The notes under the pieces were generated by a model. The model had not been told where the DNA came from, did not search any database, and saw only the letters and a list, made by a program, of their open reading frames with translations. Made by a program: the position numbers and the translations under genes. This document shows positions 7,570 through 14,291 of a DNA stretch of 31,385 nucleotides, one piece after another. Position 1 is the stretch's first letter, and every line of letters starts with the position of its first letter. Source of the DNA: JANXXV01 sp038230275 (GTDB taxonomy: Bacteria; Acidobacteriota; Terriglobia; Bryobacterales; Bryobacteraceae); the NCBI GenBank assembly GCA_038230275.1, contig JBBRNO010000072.1, forward strand, positions 1-31,385, given 5' to 3'.

Positions 7570-8007
7570 ATGGGCACAAAAGGTTGGATCAGTATCGGCG
7601 AATTGGCAAAGAGGACCGGCACCAAGGTTGTGACGGTCCGATACTATGAGCAAATCGGGCTTTTGCCGGTTCCCTCCCGCACGGCAGGAAACTATCGGAC
7701 CTATGACAACGACCACCTCAGCCGATTGCGGTTCATTCGCCGTTGCCGGGATTTAGGGTTTACGCTAGATCAAATCCGGGACCTTTTGCGCCTGTCTTCC
7801 CAGAAACATGAGGACTGCGCGGAGGTGGACCGGATCACCGCTCTGCATCTAGCCGAAGTCGAGCAGAAGATTTCCGATCTAAAACGTCTCGCCAACGAAC
7901 TGCGGCGTTTGAATAGCTGCTGTAAGGGAAACCGAACTATCGCGGACTGCCGGATTATCGAAGCCCTCTCGCCCGATCTCGCAAAAGCCGTGTCTCACAA
8001 CGGGTAA
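7570..8007 (+). CDS. MerR-family metal-responsive regulator, ZntR/CadR-like
   Basis: 145 aa. Residues ~6-75 form the winged-helix domain (ISIGELAKRTGTKVVTVRYY, GNYRTY, RLRFIRRCRDLGF). A dimerisation helix follows (~80-112). The metal-site cysteines are Cys83 (EDC), Cys117-Cys118 (NSCCKG) and Cys127 (ADCRII). A double Cys with the last Cys nine residues on resembles ZntR (Zn, also Cd/Pb) more than MerR (Hg), which has single cysteines at these positions. The protein would bind the 19-bp-spacer operator just upstream and activate the divergent CDF-receptor operon when metal is bound. No good ribosome site precedes the ATG, so the mRNA may be nearly leaderless. Zn specificity is inferred. Confidence 0.92.
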   Translation: MGTKGWISIGELAKRTGTKVVTVRYYEQIGLLPVPSRTAGNYRTYDNDHLSRLRFIRRCRDLGFTLDQIRDLLRLSSQKHEDCAEVDRITALHLAEVEQKISDLKRLANELRRLNSCCKGNRTIADCRIIEALSPDLAKAVSHNG

Positions 8008-8057
8008 GTTTCGGGACGAAACGTGGACCCTGTAAAAACAAGCCTCGGGTCGTCCCG
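8008..8057. repeat. Inverted repeats after the MerR gene, possibly a recombinase site remnant
   Basis: Directly after the merR-type stop is a perfect hairpin GTTTCG-GGA-CGAAAC (8008-8022). CGGGACGA (8012-8019) is also repeated inverted as TCGTCCCG (8050-8057). There is no T-run, so a terminator is not clear. Lying just upstream of a serine recombinase fossil, the repeats could be part of an old res-type site; this is inference. Confidence 0.4.
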
Positions 8058-8080
8058 TTGCGTGGTCCCCTTATGTATGC

Positions 8081-8320
8081 ATGAAATACGGTTACGCGCG
8101 CGTCTCTACCGATGACCAATCAACAGCCTTGCACTCGCCGCTCTGAAGCGCAGGATGCCAGGCGGTTTTCAAGGATGAATTCCTATCCGGCGCCAGTGTC
8201 AGGCAGACCGGCGACACCCTCATCGGCTGGAATTTCGACCGCCTGGGGCGGTGTTTGCGCGATGAGAACGATGCTCGGCGATCTCCGCACCCTCGACGTG
8301 AAATGCCGATTTATTCTGGC
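8081..8320 (+). pseudogene. Serine recombinase (resolvase/invertase) fossil
   Basis: The ATG at 8081 opens MKYGYARVSTDDQSTALH, the unmistakable N-terminus of a resolvase/invertase with the catalytic Ser in RVST. A TGA stops it at 8144-8146. Reading on in the same frame gives SAGCQAVFKDEFLSGAS, then GDTLIGWNFDRLGR (normally GDTLxVWxLDRLGR); about 15 residues normally between SGA and GDTL are missing. A frameshift then leads to MLGDLRTLDVKCRFIL, the next conserved block. Nothing recognisable follows, and the DNA-binding domain is absent. With an in-frame stop, deletion and frameshift the gene is dead. It marks past mobile DNA beside the metal cassette. Confidence 0.85.
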
Positions 8321-8392
8321 AAGAAACAATGAACTGTACCCAGACTGTTCCGTCGCGGCGAGTCCATACGCATTCGGAAGCTTAGTTATTGC

Positions 8393-9847
8393 TTACGTCG
8401 TCAGCCGGTCCCCCGAAATCGCCTTCATCTCATAAACCTGCATCGATCGTAGCTTCGCCGAACCGCCCTTGGCATACAGCGCCACTCCCGTGTTCCCCTG
8501 CCTCGTCGTATAAGCGCGCTCCGTCAAACACATTCGCCCATTAGCAAAAACCTCAATCACGGAGCAATCCACGAAAATGGTCAACCGCAGCGTCTCCCCT
8601 CCCGCCAGCAGCAGGTTGCCGTTTTGCGCAGCACGCGGTTGCGCCCCGCTCAAGCGGTTCAGCGTCCGGTTGTGCACGATAGGCGTGTAATCGATCAAAT
8701 CTGCCGAGCAACAGAGCTGAATTCCATACTCCTCCGCATCCCCCGGATCGATCTCCGCGCGGATTTCCAGGCAATCTCCGCTCACCCCAGGCACGCGCGC
8801 CGGCTTACCGTCGGGAATGGCGATATTCACGAAGTTCTGCCGTCCTTGCCGCAAAGCGCGGCTTTGGGGCGCCGGGTCGATCCCCAGCCGCCCATCGGAG
8901 CGGATGGATAAGACCCGCGGCAGCGAGAGCACTCCGGACCAACCGGCAGCGCGTTGCGCCTGCGCGCTCCGGCGTTCGGGAATCCAGCTCCACAAGAGGC
9001 GGTGACCCTGCGCGTCCAGTTGCGTAATGGGCGCGTAGTAGGCTCCATTGTCCAGGTGCCCGTGCAGCTCCGGTTCGAACACGCGATCTTTGTACGTACC
9101 GATGAAATACGGCGTTCCGCCCTGTGTGGAAACGAACAGCACGTGTTTGTCACCCAGTGGAAAGAACGACGGGCATTCCCACATCTCGCCCGTTCCCACC
9201 GGGCCCTTCGCCGTCGATTTGGCATCCATCGTCCCGGTGAACAGCGGATGCAGATAAGTCCAGTGGATCAAGTCCGGCGAGCTGTAAAGCAGTACCGCGC
9301 CGCCCACGCCCGCAAATCCAGAGCCCAGTGCCATGAACCAGGCGTCGTTTTCGCGCCATACGCAAGGATCGCGAAATCCGGTAACCGTCAGACCGGCGGG
9401 TGGCCCCGGAATCACCGGATTCCCTTCGTGTTTCTTCCAGGTATAGAGGCCGTCGCTGCTGGTGGCGATACACTGCACTTCCGGCCGGGTACCAGTGTAG
9501 ATCAGCGTGGGCACGCCGTTGTTATCCACGGCACAACCGCTGAAAACGCCATCTTTGTCCGCACCACCCGGCGTCGGCGCCAGCGCGATGGGCAGGTGCT
9601 TCCAATGGATCAGATCCGTGCTGACTGCGTGTCCCCAATGCATGCTGCCCCAGAACGCCCCGTTCGGGTTGTATTGGTAGAACATATGATACTTTCCCTT
9701 CCAGAAAATTGGGGCGTTGGGATCGTTCATCCAATTGGCGGCGGGAAGGAAGTGGTACTGCGGCCGATGATGATCGGCGGCATGCTTTCCAGGCTCCCCC
9801 GCAAAGGCCGCGGCAGTGGAAACGCTTAAGAAAGTTCGGCGTCGCAT
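8393..9847 (-). CDS. Glycoside hydrolase family 32 (levanase/inulinase/invertase type), exported
   Basis: 484 aa from the ATG at 9847, chosen because it begins a Tat-like signal (MRRRTFLSVSTAAAFA); a longer open frame to 10114 has no signal and overlaps the divergent SRPBCC gene. The GH32 five-bladed propeller motifs are all present: WMNDPNAP with nucleophile Asp42, WGSMHWGHAVSTDLIHW, FSGCAV, GFRDP with Asp160, and EMWECPSFF with acid/base Glu224. A C-terminal beta-sandwich ends with TLRLTIFVDCSVIEVFANG (~430-450). It hydrolyses beta-fructosyl bonds in sucrose, levan or inulin outside the cytoplasm. No transporter or fructokinase lies next to it, so it stands alone. Levan versus sucrose preference cannot be told. 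Confidence 0.95.
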   Translation of the reverse strand: MRRRTFLSVSTAAAFAGEPGKHAADHHRPQYHFLPAANWMNDPNAPIFWKGKYHMFYQYNPNGAFWGSMHWGHAVSTDLIHWKHLPIALAPTPGGADKDGVFSGCAVDNNGVPTLIYTGTRPEVQCIATSSDGLYTWKKHEGNPVIPGPPAGLTVTGFRDPCVWRENDAWFMALGSGFAGVGGAVLLYSSPDLIHWTYLHPLFTGTMDAKSTAKGPVGTGEMWECPSFFPLGDKHVLFVSTQGGTPYFIGTYKDRVFEPELHGHLDNGAYYAPITQLDAQGHRLLWSWIPERRSAQAQRAAGWSGVLSLPRVLSIRSDGRLGIDPAPQSRALRQGRQNFVNIAIPDGKPARVPGVSGDCLEIRAEIDPGDAEEYGIQLCCSADLIDYTPIVHNRTLNRLSGAQPRAAQNGNLLLAGGETLRLTIFVDCSVIEVFANGRMCLTERAYTTRQGNTGVALYAKGGSAKLRSMQVYEMKAISGDRLTT

Positions 9848-9937
9848 TGGGTATCCAGACTTGCGTCGATTGTACCAACAGGGCGGAAACCTTTCAGGGT
9901 TAACAGAGTCTTCATTGTGACAAAGGAGATCCCTCGC

Positions 9938-10756
9938 ATGACGATCCTCAATCAAAGAATGCACAGTACACAGAACGTAAAAGAGAATGAACGATGGGCA
10001 TCGCTGATCGGTGGAACCACACTGGTTGCTTTCGGCCTTGGAAAACGAGACTGGACTGGTTTGGGCTTGGCGGCGTTGGGTGGCGGCCTGCTTTGGCGTG
10101 GTGCCACCGGACACTGCGATCTCTACCAGGCGCTAGGCATCAACACCGCGCGCCCCGCCCGCGGACGCCATGTCAGTGTCCCCTATGAACTGGGAATTCG
10201 CGTGAACGAGAGCATTCAGGTAAACAAACCCGCCTCGGAACTTTATCGCTTCTGGCGCCAACTGGAGAACCTGCCAAGGTTTATGGACCACTTGGAGTCG
10301 GTACAGGTAGTCGATGAGCGCAAGTCTCACTGGATCGCGATCGGGCCCGCTGGATTCCAGGTGGATTGGCATGCGGAGATCATTAACGATCTACAGGACA
10401 GCCTCATCGCCTGGCGGTCGCTGGAAGGTTCAGCAGTGGACAACGCCGGCTCCGTTTCCTTCCATTCGGCACCCGGCGGGCAAAGCACTTACGTCAAGGT
10501 CTCACTGCAATACAATCCGCCTGCGGGCGAACTGGGAGCGGCAGTTGCCAAACTGTTTGGTCAGGATCCACGCAAGCAGGTTCGATACGACTTAAAGTGC
10601 TTTAAGCAGCTAATGGAACAAGGTTCGATGAACAGAAAAGTGCAGGCGCGTACGCTAGAGCCGCAAAGATTATGGGACAGGGATAAAGTGACTGAGGCGT
10701 CGGAGGAATCCTTTCCGGCTAGCGATCCACCGTCGTGGACTCCCGAACGGGTCTAG
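9938..10756 (+). CDS. SRPBCC-family protein with N-terminal glycine-rich membrane region
   Basis: 272 aa from the ATG at 9938, preceded by AAAGGAGAT at good spacing; a GTG at 9917 is in frame but lies upstream of that ribosome site. Residues ~20-60 are hydrophobic and glycine-rich (WASLIGGTTLVAFGLG, GLGLAALGGGLLWRGA), like the YgaP/DUF2892 membrane segment. Residues ~85-235 are a START/SRPBCC domain (VNESIQVNKPASELYRFWRQ, LENLPRFMDHLESV, HWIAIGPAGFQVDW). The tail contains ASEESFPASDPPSW, a short motif often seen at the ends of stress-related proteins. Such proteins are common in stress gene sets of soil bacteria; ligand unknown. It converges on the glycine-zipper genes across a strong hairpin. 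Confidence 0.88.
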   Translation: MTILNQRMHSTQNVKENERWASLIGGTTLVAFGLGKRDWTGLGLAALGGGLLWRGATGHCDLYQALGINTARPARGRHVSVPYELGIRVNESIQVNKPASELYRFWRQLENLPRFMDHLESVQVVDERKSHWIAIGPAGFQVDWHAEIINDLQDSLIAWRSLEGSAVDNAGSVSFHSAPGGQSTYVKVSLQYNPPAGELGAAVAKLFGQDPRKQVRYDLKCFKQLMEQGSMNRKVQARTLEPQRLWDRDKVTEASEESFPASDPPSWTPERV

Positions 10757-10773
10757 CAAAAACGTCGAACCCC

Positions 10774-10803
10774 ACCGGGGAACTGGCTTTCCAGATCCCC
10801 GGT
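10774..10803. terminator. Bidirectional terminator between convergent genes
   Basis: ACCGGGGA (10774-10781) and TCCCCGGT (10796-10803) pair fully, with an inner CTGG/CCAG pair around a CTTT loop and one A-A mismatch. It lies between the stops of the SRPBCC gene (plus) and the glycine-zipper gene (minus). On the minus strand a T5 run follows about 10 nt after the stem. Confidence 0.7.
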
Positions 10804-10815
10804 CAATCTAATTGT

Positions 10816-11403
10816 CTACAGAAAGAAAGTGGAAGAAACTGCGTGTGATCGCGGCATTGGCTTTTCGCTAACCGCGAAGTCAGCTTTTGCCTCGCTGGCA
10901 GATCCAATGTCCTGGGCCCCAGATCTACGCAGTGTGTTGGTCGCCGCTTTCGCCCAGTCCAGATCGTCACAGTGCACCGAAATCAGAATTCCGCCGCTGC
11001 GGATTCGACCGGCGAACCGCTTCGCTTCATACTCCGGAAACGTTGCGCCCGTCACGGCGCCCGTCACGGATCCGGCCAACATTCCCACTCCCAGTCCGCT
11101 TAACATCCCCATCACCGGTCCAGCCACGGCGAACGGCTCCAGCCCGGGAACAGCCAAAATTCCCATTCCTGCAAACCAACCCAGCATGCCGCCCAGAATA
11201 GCACCGGCGCTACCGCCGGCTACGGCGCCTTCGGGCGCTTTAGAGCTCTTCTGGTGTCCGAAATCCTTGGTCCCTACATTATCGGGGAAGAGGATCGAGA
11301 TGTCGGTGGTTCGGAAGCCGACGGCTCGAAGAGCGTTTACTGCTTCAGAAATCGCAGTTTGATCGGGAAAAATACCATATACGGATGTATTCGCACGCGA
11401 CAT
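10816..11403 (-). CDS. Glycine-zipper stress-type protein, tandem paralogue 2
   Basis: 195 aa from the ATG at 11403, which has AGGAGC 10 nt upstream; the open frame runs further up to 11604 only through the neighbouring gene. The N-terminal ~45 residues (SVYGIFPDQTAISEAVNALR, DISILFPDN) resemble the general-stress YflT-like fold. A long Gly/Ala-rich hydrophobic segment follows (~60-120: GGSAGAILGGMLGWFAGMGI, AGPVMGMLSGLGVGMLAG). The C-terminal part ISVHCDDLDWAKAATNTLR suggests a second half of a ferredoxin-like fold. It is closely similar block by block to the 191-aa gene just upstream, with 13 nt between them, so the pair arose by duplication. Probably membrane-associated. Function unknown; a stress role is inferred from family and neighbours. 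Confidence 0.85.
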   Translation of the reverse strand: MSRANTSVYGIFPDQTAISEAVNALRAVGFRTTDISILFPDNVGTKDFGHQKSSKAPEGAVAGGSAGAILGGMLGWFAGMGILAVPGLEPFAVAGPVMGMLSGLGVGMLAGSVTGAVTGATFPEYEAKRFAGRIRSGGILISVHCDDLDWAKAATNTLRRSGAQDIGSASEAKADFAVSEKPMPRSHAVSSTFFL

Positions 11404-11416
11404 ATTTTTATTGCTC

Positions 11417-11992
11417 CTATTCGACTTCAATTCCCTTTCGGGCAGGTAGATTTTCGTCGGCGGGCAGATCCGCCTTAGCCTCCGTGGCCGACGCGATATC
11501 TTCGGCTCCGGTTTCCGCAAGAATTTTTTCGGCGCGGCGCACCCAATCGGAATCGTCGCAATGGACGGAAAGCAGAATGCCGCCCTTGCGGACCCGTCCC
11601 TCATAGCGCTTCGCTTCGTACTCGGGAATGCCGGCGCCTAACAGCGCGCCCGCCAAGCCGCCCACCGTTCCGCCTACTCCAAGACCGCCCAGCATCGCGA
11701 TAATCGGACCGGCGGCGATGAACGGCCCGAGCCCTGGAATTGCCAGTACTCCAATGCCCACAAGCCAACCCAACGCGTCTCCCAAAACTGCGCCGGATGC
11801 CCCACCCGTCACAGCGCCTTCCGGCGCTTTGGTGTTCTTCTCATGGGCGAAATCTTTCGTCCCTTCGTTGTCTGGGAACAGGACGGAAATATCGGTGTTC
11901 CGAAAACCGGCAGTCCTAAGTGTGTCCACTCCCTCATCGGCGTGCGAGGGGTCTGAATAAATTCCAAATACTGCGGTGTTGTTTCCGGCCAT
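11417..11992 (-). CDS. Glycine-zipper stress-type protein, tandem paralogue 1
   Basis: 191 aa. The ATG at 11992 is preceded by a near-perfect AAGGAGG, suggesting strong translation. Same three-part layout as its downstream twin: an N-terminal AVFGIYSDPSHADEGVDTLR / DISVLFPDNEGTKDF region, a glycine-zipper hydrophobic centre (~60-120), and LLSVHCDDSDWVRRAEKIL. Shared blocks such as TDIS-x-LFPDN, APEGAV, PEYEAKR and SVHCDD make the paralogy clear. The centre could form two packed membrane helices. The nearest upstream gene on the strand is the DUF1328 gene, with a 12-bp hairpin between, so both may be read from one promoter with partial termination. Function not established. Confidence 0.87.
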   Translation of the reverse strand: MAGNNTAVFGIYSDPSHADEGVDTLRTAGFRNTDISVLFPDNEGTKDFAHEKNTKAPEGAVTGGASGAVLGDALGWLVGIGVLAIPGLGPFIAAGPIIAMLGGLGVGGTVGGLAGALLGAGIPEYEAKRYEGRVRKGGILLSVHCDDSDWVRRAEKILAETGAEDIASATEAKADLPADENLPARKGIEVE

Positions 11993-12012
11993 TATTCCTC
12001 CTTGGGTATACA

Positions 12013-12056
12013 GCGAAAGCTGGAGCGGCGTTTACCCGCGCCGGTCCAGCTTTCGC
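12013..12056 (-). terminator. 12-bp perfect hairpin between DUF1328 and glycine-zipper genes
   Basis: GCGAAAGCTGGA (12013-12024) pairs perfectly with TCCAGCTTTCGC (12045-12056), with extra GC-rich pairing inside the 20-nt loop. No T-run follows on either strand, so it could be an attenuator, an mRNA-stabilising end or a weak terminator. Confidence 0.55.
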
Positions 12057-12084
12057 CCTACTCCTTACAATCAGCTGAGTTGCG

Positions 12085-12249
12085 TCAGGCGCGTCGCACC
12101 ACGCCCATCACCAGGGTGACCAGGAAGACCACTAGGAATAGGAAGAACAGGATCTTGGCGATTCCCGCGGATGCCACGGCAATTCCACCGAAACCGAACA
12201 CGGCCGCAATCAAGGCAATCAAGAAAAATACTAACGCGTAGTGAAGCAT
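12085..12249 (-). CDS. DUF1328 (UPF0391) small membrane protein
   Basis: 54 aa, too short for usual ORF cut-offs, read by hand. The ATG at 12249 has AGGAGG 5 nt upstream. The peptide has two hydrophobic helices (LVFFLIALIAAVFGFGGIA and ILFFLFLVVFLVTLVMGVV) joined by ASAGIAK and ends VRRA. MLHYALVF, FGFGGIA and GIAKILFF are the hallmark blocks of the UPF0391/DUF1328 inner-membrane family, whose members are usually 50-60 aa. They are common beside stress genes but have no settled function. A sigma-54-like element lies 66 nt upstream. Confidence 0.93.
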   Translation of the reverse strand: MLHYALVFFLIALIAAVFGFGGIAVASAGIAKILFFLFLVVFLVTLVMGVVRRA

Positions 12250-12313
12250 TTCATCCTCCTCAAGATGGGAGTGCCCTCCATCGGGTCACTCATCGTTTTC
12301 ACACTTAACTAGA

Positions 12314-12329
12314 AGCATTTCGCGTGCCA
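12314..12329 (-). promoter_or_regulatory. Sigma-54-like -24/-12 promoter upstream of DUF1328
   Basis: The minus strand reads TGGCACG (12329-12323), CGAA, ATGCT (12318-12314). The -24 box is a perfect match to the sigma-54 consensus TGGCACG, and GG and GC are exactly 10 nt apart; the -12 box TTGCW is matched at four of five positions. The start codon is 66 nt away. Confidence 0.5.
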
Positions 12330-12457
12330 GACTGGGTTTGGACGTAAATCGCAGAAAACTATGAAAGCTTAATGCGGGCGGGGTCCGAACTCACGACTCA
12401 GTGGAAAATCTTACCCGTACACCAGGAAATTTCTGGGGAGAGGCTCCTATAACGCAA

Positions 12458-12503
12458 AGAGCCCGGCATCCAACAGGGGAGCTACTGTTGGATGCCGGGC
12501 TCT
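12458..12503 (-). terminator. Terminator of the sigma-factor gene, 19-bp perfect stem
   Basis: The arms 12458-12476 and 12485-12503 are perfectly complementary over 19 bp with an 8-nt loop (GGGAGCTA). On the minus strand TTTGCGTT follows. It lies 22 nt after the stop codon of the sigma-factor gene. Confidence 0.85.
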
Positions 12504-12525
12504 GAGGGTCTTGATTATCAGACGT

Positions 12526-13062
12526 TTACGCTGCAATACTTTGGACGACTTCTGCGGCGCCTGAAGCGAGCAGGGATTTTCTGGATTGCCCCGCCTCCGG
12601 AAACTTCCGCCCGAGGCGCTTACCCACCGCGCGCCGAGCACGTAGCAACCGGATGCGGACGGCCGTTTCGGTCCAGCCCTGTTCCTCGGCAATTTCCTGG
12701 ACCTTGAAACCTTCCAGATAGTGGCGCTGCAGAACGACGCGATCGTTGTGCTTGCAGGTCTTGAGAATCCTTCGAACGTCAATCGCCGCCAGGTTCACCT
12801 TCGGCGGCGTGGAGAGTTCCGGGAGAACCTGGAACAGCGGCTCACGGCGCACATAGCTGCGGTGGATATTCAGCGCGATACTGTTCATCCAGGTCAAAAC
12901 CATGGATTGATCGCGCAGCTGTCCAATCCTCTCCCAGCCTTTCACCCAGGCGGCCTGTGCTGTCTCTTGCGCAGTGTCGTAGGGCAGGCCCCTCGATACC
13001 AGGAAACGGACTGTCAGCGTGTATCCCCTCTGGTATGCTTTTCCGAAGTCATCTGTTGTCAT
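12526..13062 (-). CDS. ECF-like sigma-70 family RNA polymerase sigma factor
   Basis: 178 aa. Region 2 spans ~8-75 (TVRFLVSRGLPYDTAQETAQ, AAWVKGWERIGQL, WMNSIALNIHRSY), and region 4 spans ~95-150 (RRILKTCKHNDRVVLQRHYL, EGFKVQEIAEEQGWTETAVR, RLLRARRAVGKRL) with its helix-turn-helix. No region 1.1 or 3 is present, as in extracytoplasmic-function sigma factors. An AAGGA-type ribosome site lies upstream of the ATG at 13062. No anti-sigma gene is next to it; the neighbours are small DUF3309 (45 nt upstream) and DUF1328 proteins. It may direct the surrounding stress-type genes, but no ECF promoter (GGAAC type) was found here, so its targets are unknown. Confidence 0.92.
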   Translation of the reverse strand: MTTDDFGKAYQRGYTLTVRFLVSRGLPYDTAQETAQAAWVKGWERIGQLRDQSMVLTWMNSIALNIHRSYVRREPLFQVLPELSTPPKVNLAAIDVRRILKTCKHNDRVVLQRHYLEGFKVQEIAEEQGWTETAVRIRLLRARRAVGKRLGRKFPEAGQSRKSLLASGAAEVVQSIAA

Positions 13063-13107
13063 GGTGATTAATCCTTGTCCTTTTCGAATTGGCCTTAAGT
13101 ACCGCGG

Positions 13108-13263
13108 TTATATGCGCCCCATCAGCAGAAGCACTACAACCACTACGAGAGCTGCCCCCAGAGTTCCGCTCGGAAAGTAACCCCAACTACGGCTGTGGGG
13201 CCACGACGGCACAGAACCGAGAAGTAGAATGACGAGTAAAATCAATAAAATTGCGCCGATCAT
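13108..13263 (-). CDS. DUF3309 small membrane protein
   Basis: 51 aa, read by hand. The ATG at 13263 follows AGGAG at 6-nt spacing. Two hydrophobic segments (AILLILLVILLLG and GAALVVVVVLLLMG) flank the diagnostic block PSWPHSRSWGYFPSG, which defines the DUF3309 family. The protein is probably an inner-membrane peptide; the family is frequent among stress genes of soil bacteria and has no known mechanism. It lies 45 nt upstream of the sigma-factor gene on the same strand and may be its operon partner. Confidence 0.93.
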   Translation of the reverse strand: MIGAILLILLVILLLGSVPSWPHSRSWGYFPSGTLGAALVVVVVLLLMGRI

Positions 13264-13319
13264 GAGAACTCCTAAGCAACTTCGGTGTCACCCGGAAGAT
13301 TGCTGCTGCCTACCTTCTA

Positions 13320-13335
13320 GGCACTTCGGTTGCCA
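13320..13335 (-). promoter_or_regulatory. Sigma-54-like element upstream of DUF3309
   Basis: The minus strand reads TGGCAAC, CGAA, GTGCC with GG and GC exactly 10 nt apart. The -24 box matches five of seven consensus positions. It lies 58 nt from the start codon and shares TGGCA and CGAA with the element upstream of DUF1328. Confidence 0.4.
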
Positions 13336-13531
13336 CTCTGGATGCAGAGCGCAGCGCTCGTCGTATGTCATTATATAATAAGGACTTATTCCACACCTTG
13401 ATGTGGCCAGCGGCCCCTGTCGCTCTCGATACACAGAAAGATTTGCGGTCTTCTGCAATTTTTGCGTGGTAATCCGGGGCCGGAACTCGGGCCTATTTGC
13501 GCGGCTCCCTCGAATCAGGTACGTTGGGAGT

Positions 13532-13621
13532 GGAGGAATGGGTGAGTGGTTGATACCGGCGGTCTTGAAAACCGTTGACGGGGAAACTCGTCCGGGGGTT
13601 CGAATCCCTCTTCCTCCGCCA
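13532..13621 (+). tRNA. tRNA-Ser (anticodon UGA)
   Basis: A 90-nt class II tRNA. The acceptor arms GGAGGAA (13532-13538) and TTCCTCC (13611-13617) pair fully, followed by discriminator G and an encoded CCA. The anticodon loop CTTGAAA between GCGGT and ACCGT reads UGA, for Ser. The long variable arm (GACGGGGAAACTCGTC) and the GGTTCGAATCC T-arm fit a serine tRNA. It ends 9 nt before the histidine phosphatase gene. Confidence 0.97.
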
Positions 13622-13630
13622 AATTTTTGA

Positions 13631-14233
13631 ATGCCTATGAACATCCCGCTGCCAACGGTGTGCCTGGCCCGGCACGGCGAAACGGCTTGGAGCCTTTCCG
13701 GACAACATACTGGTCTCACCGATCTGGCCCTCACCGAACGCGGCGAGCGCAACGCACGGCAATTAGGCGATCGTCTGAAGTCCCGGATTTTCCAGAAAGT
13801 GCTCACCAGCCCTTTGCAACGGGCCGCGAAGACTTGTGAATTGGCCGGCTTTGCGGCGTTGGCGACAGTGGACCGCGATTTGGTGGAATGGGACTATGGC
13901 CTGTATGAAGGGCTCCGCACCGCGGAAATTCTGGCGTTGCGTCCCGATTGGCAACTCTTCCGCGATGGCTGCCCCGGAGGAGAGTCGCCTGCGGCAATCG
14001 GTGCGCGCGCGGACCGCGTCGTCAGCCGCGTGCGCGCCGTGCAAGGCAGCGTGCTCCTCTTCTCCAGCGGGCATTTCCTGCGGGTCCTGGCAGCGCGCTG
14101 GATCGGCGCAGATTTGAGCGCCGGCCGGCAATTGGTTCTAAGCACCGCCAGCCTGGGCGAACTCGGCTATGAACATGACGTTTCCGAGCCCGTGATCCGA
14201 TTGTGGAACGACACCTGCCACGTCACGCCTTGA
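13631..14233 (+). CDS. Histidine phosphatase superfamily protein (phosphoglycerate mutase-like)
   Basis: 200 aa. The N-terminal LARHGETAW motif holds the phospho-accepting His; SPLQRAAKT supplies the second Arg, EWDYGLYEG the acid Glu, and SSGHFLRVLAARW the second His. This is the complete active site of the RHG family, which removes phosphate from sugars, nucleotides or proteins. It lies 9 nt after the tRNA-Ser; no ribosome site is seen before the ATG at 13631, nor before a second in-frame ATG at 13637, so the start is uncertain by two residues and translation may be inefficient. The substrate cannot be assigned. Confidence 0.92.
   Translation: MPMNIPLPTVCLARHGETAWSLSGQHTGLTDLALTERGERNARQLGDRLKSRIFQKVLTSPLQRAAKTCELAGFAALATVDRDLVEWDYGLYEGLRTAEILALRPDWQLFRDGCPGGESPAAIGARADRVVSRVRAVQGSVLLFSSGHFLRVLAARWIGADLSAGRQLVLSTASLGELGYEHDVSEPVIRLWNDTCHVTP
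14204..14218 (+). promoter_or_regulatory. Sigma-54-like element upstream of the DUF2383-like gene
   Basis: TGGAACG, ACAC, CTGCC with GG (14205-14206) and GC (14217-14218) exactly 10 nt apart; six of seven -24 positions match. It lies inside the 3' end of the histidine phosphatase gene, 74 nt before the next start codon. Confidence 0.33.
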
Positions 14234-14291
14234 GCACAATTTAACGAAACAGATGTCGGCCCGCGGAGTCGAATCCAGCAGGAGATATCGT

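Noticed and set aside
8954..9829. 291-aa plus-strand frame opposite GH32
   Set aside because: Antisense to a gene with all GH32 catalytic motifs; no motif of its own.
9848..10114. N-terminal extension of the GH32 frame
   Set aside because: It would overlap the divergent SRPBCC gene and place a Tat signal in the middle of the protein.
11404..11604. N-terminal extension of the second glycine-zipper gene
   Set aside because: It reads through the first paralogue out of frame; the ATG at 11403 has a ribosome site and matches the paralogue's start.
13264..13531. Possible divergent promoter with overlapping TATAAT boxes near 13370-13379
   Set aside because: No -35 box on either strand and the distance to the flanking genes is long; not strong enough to list.
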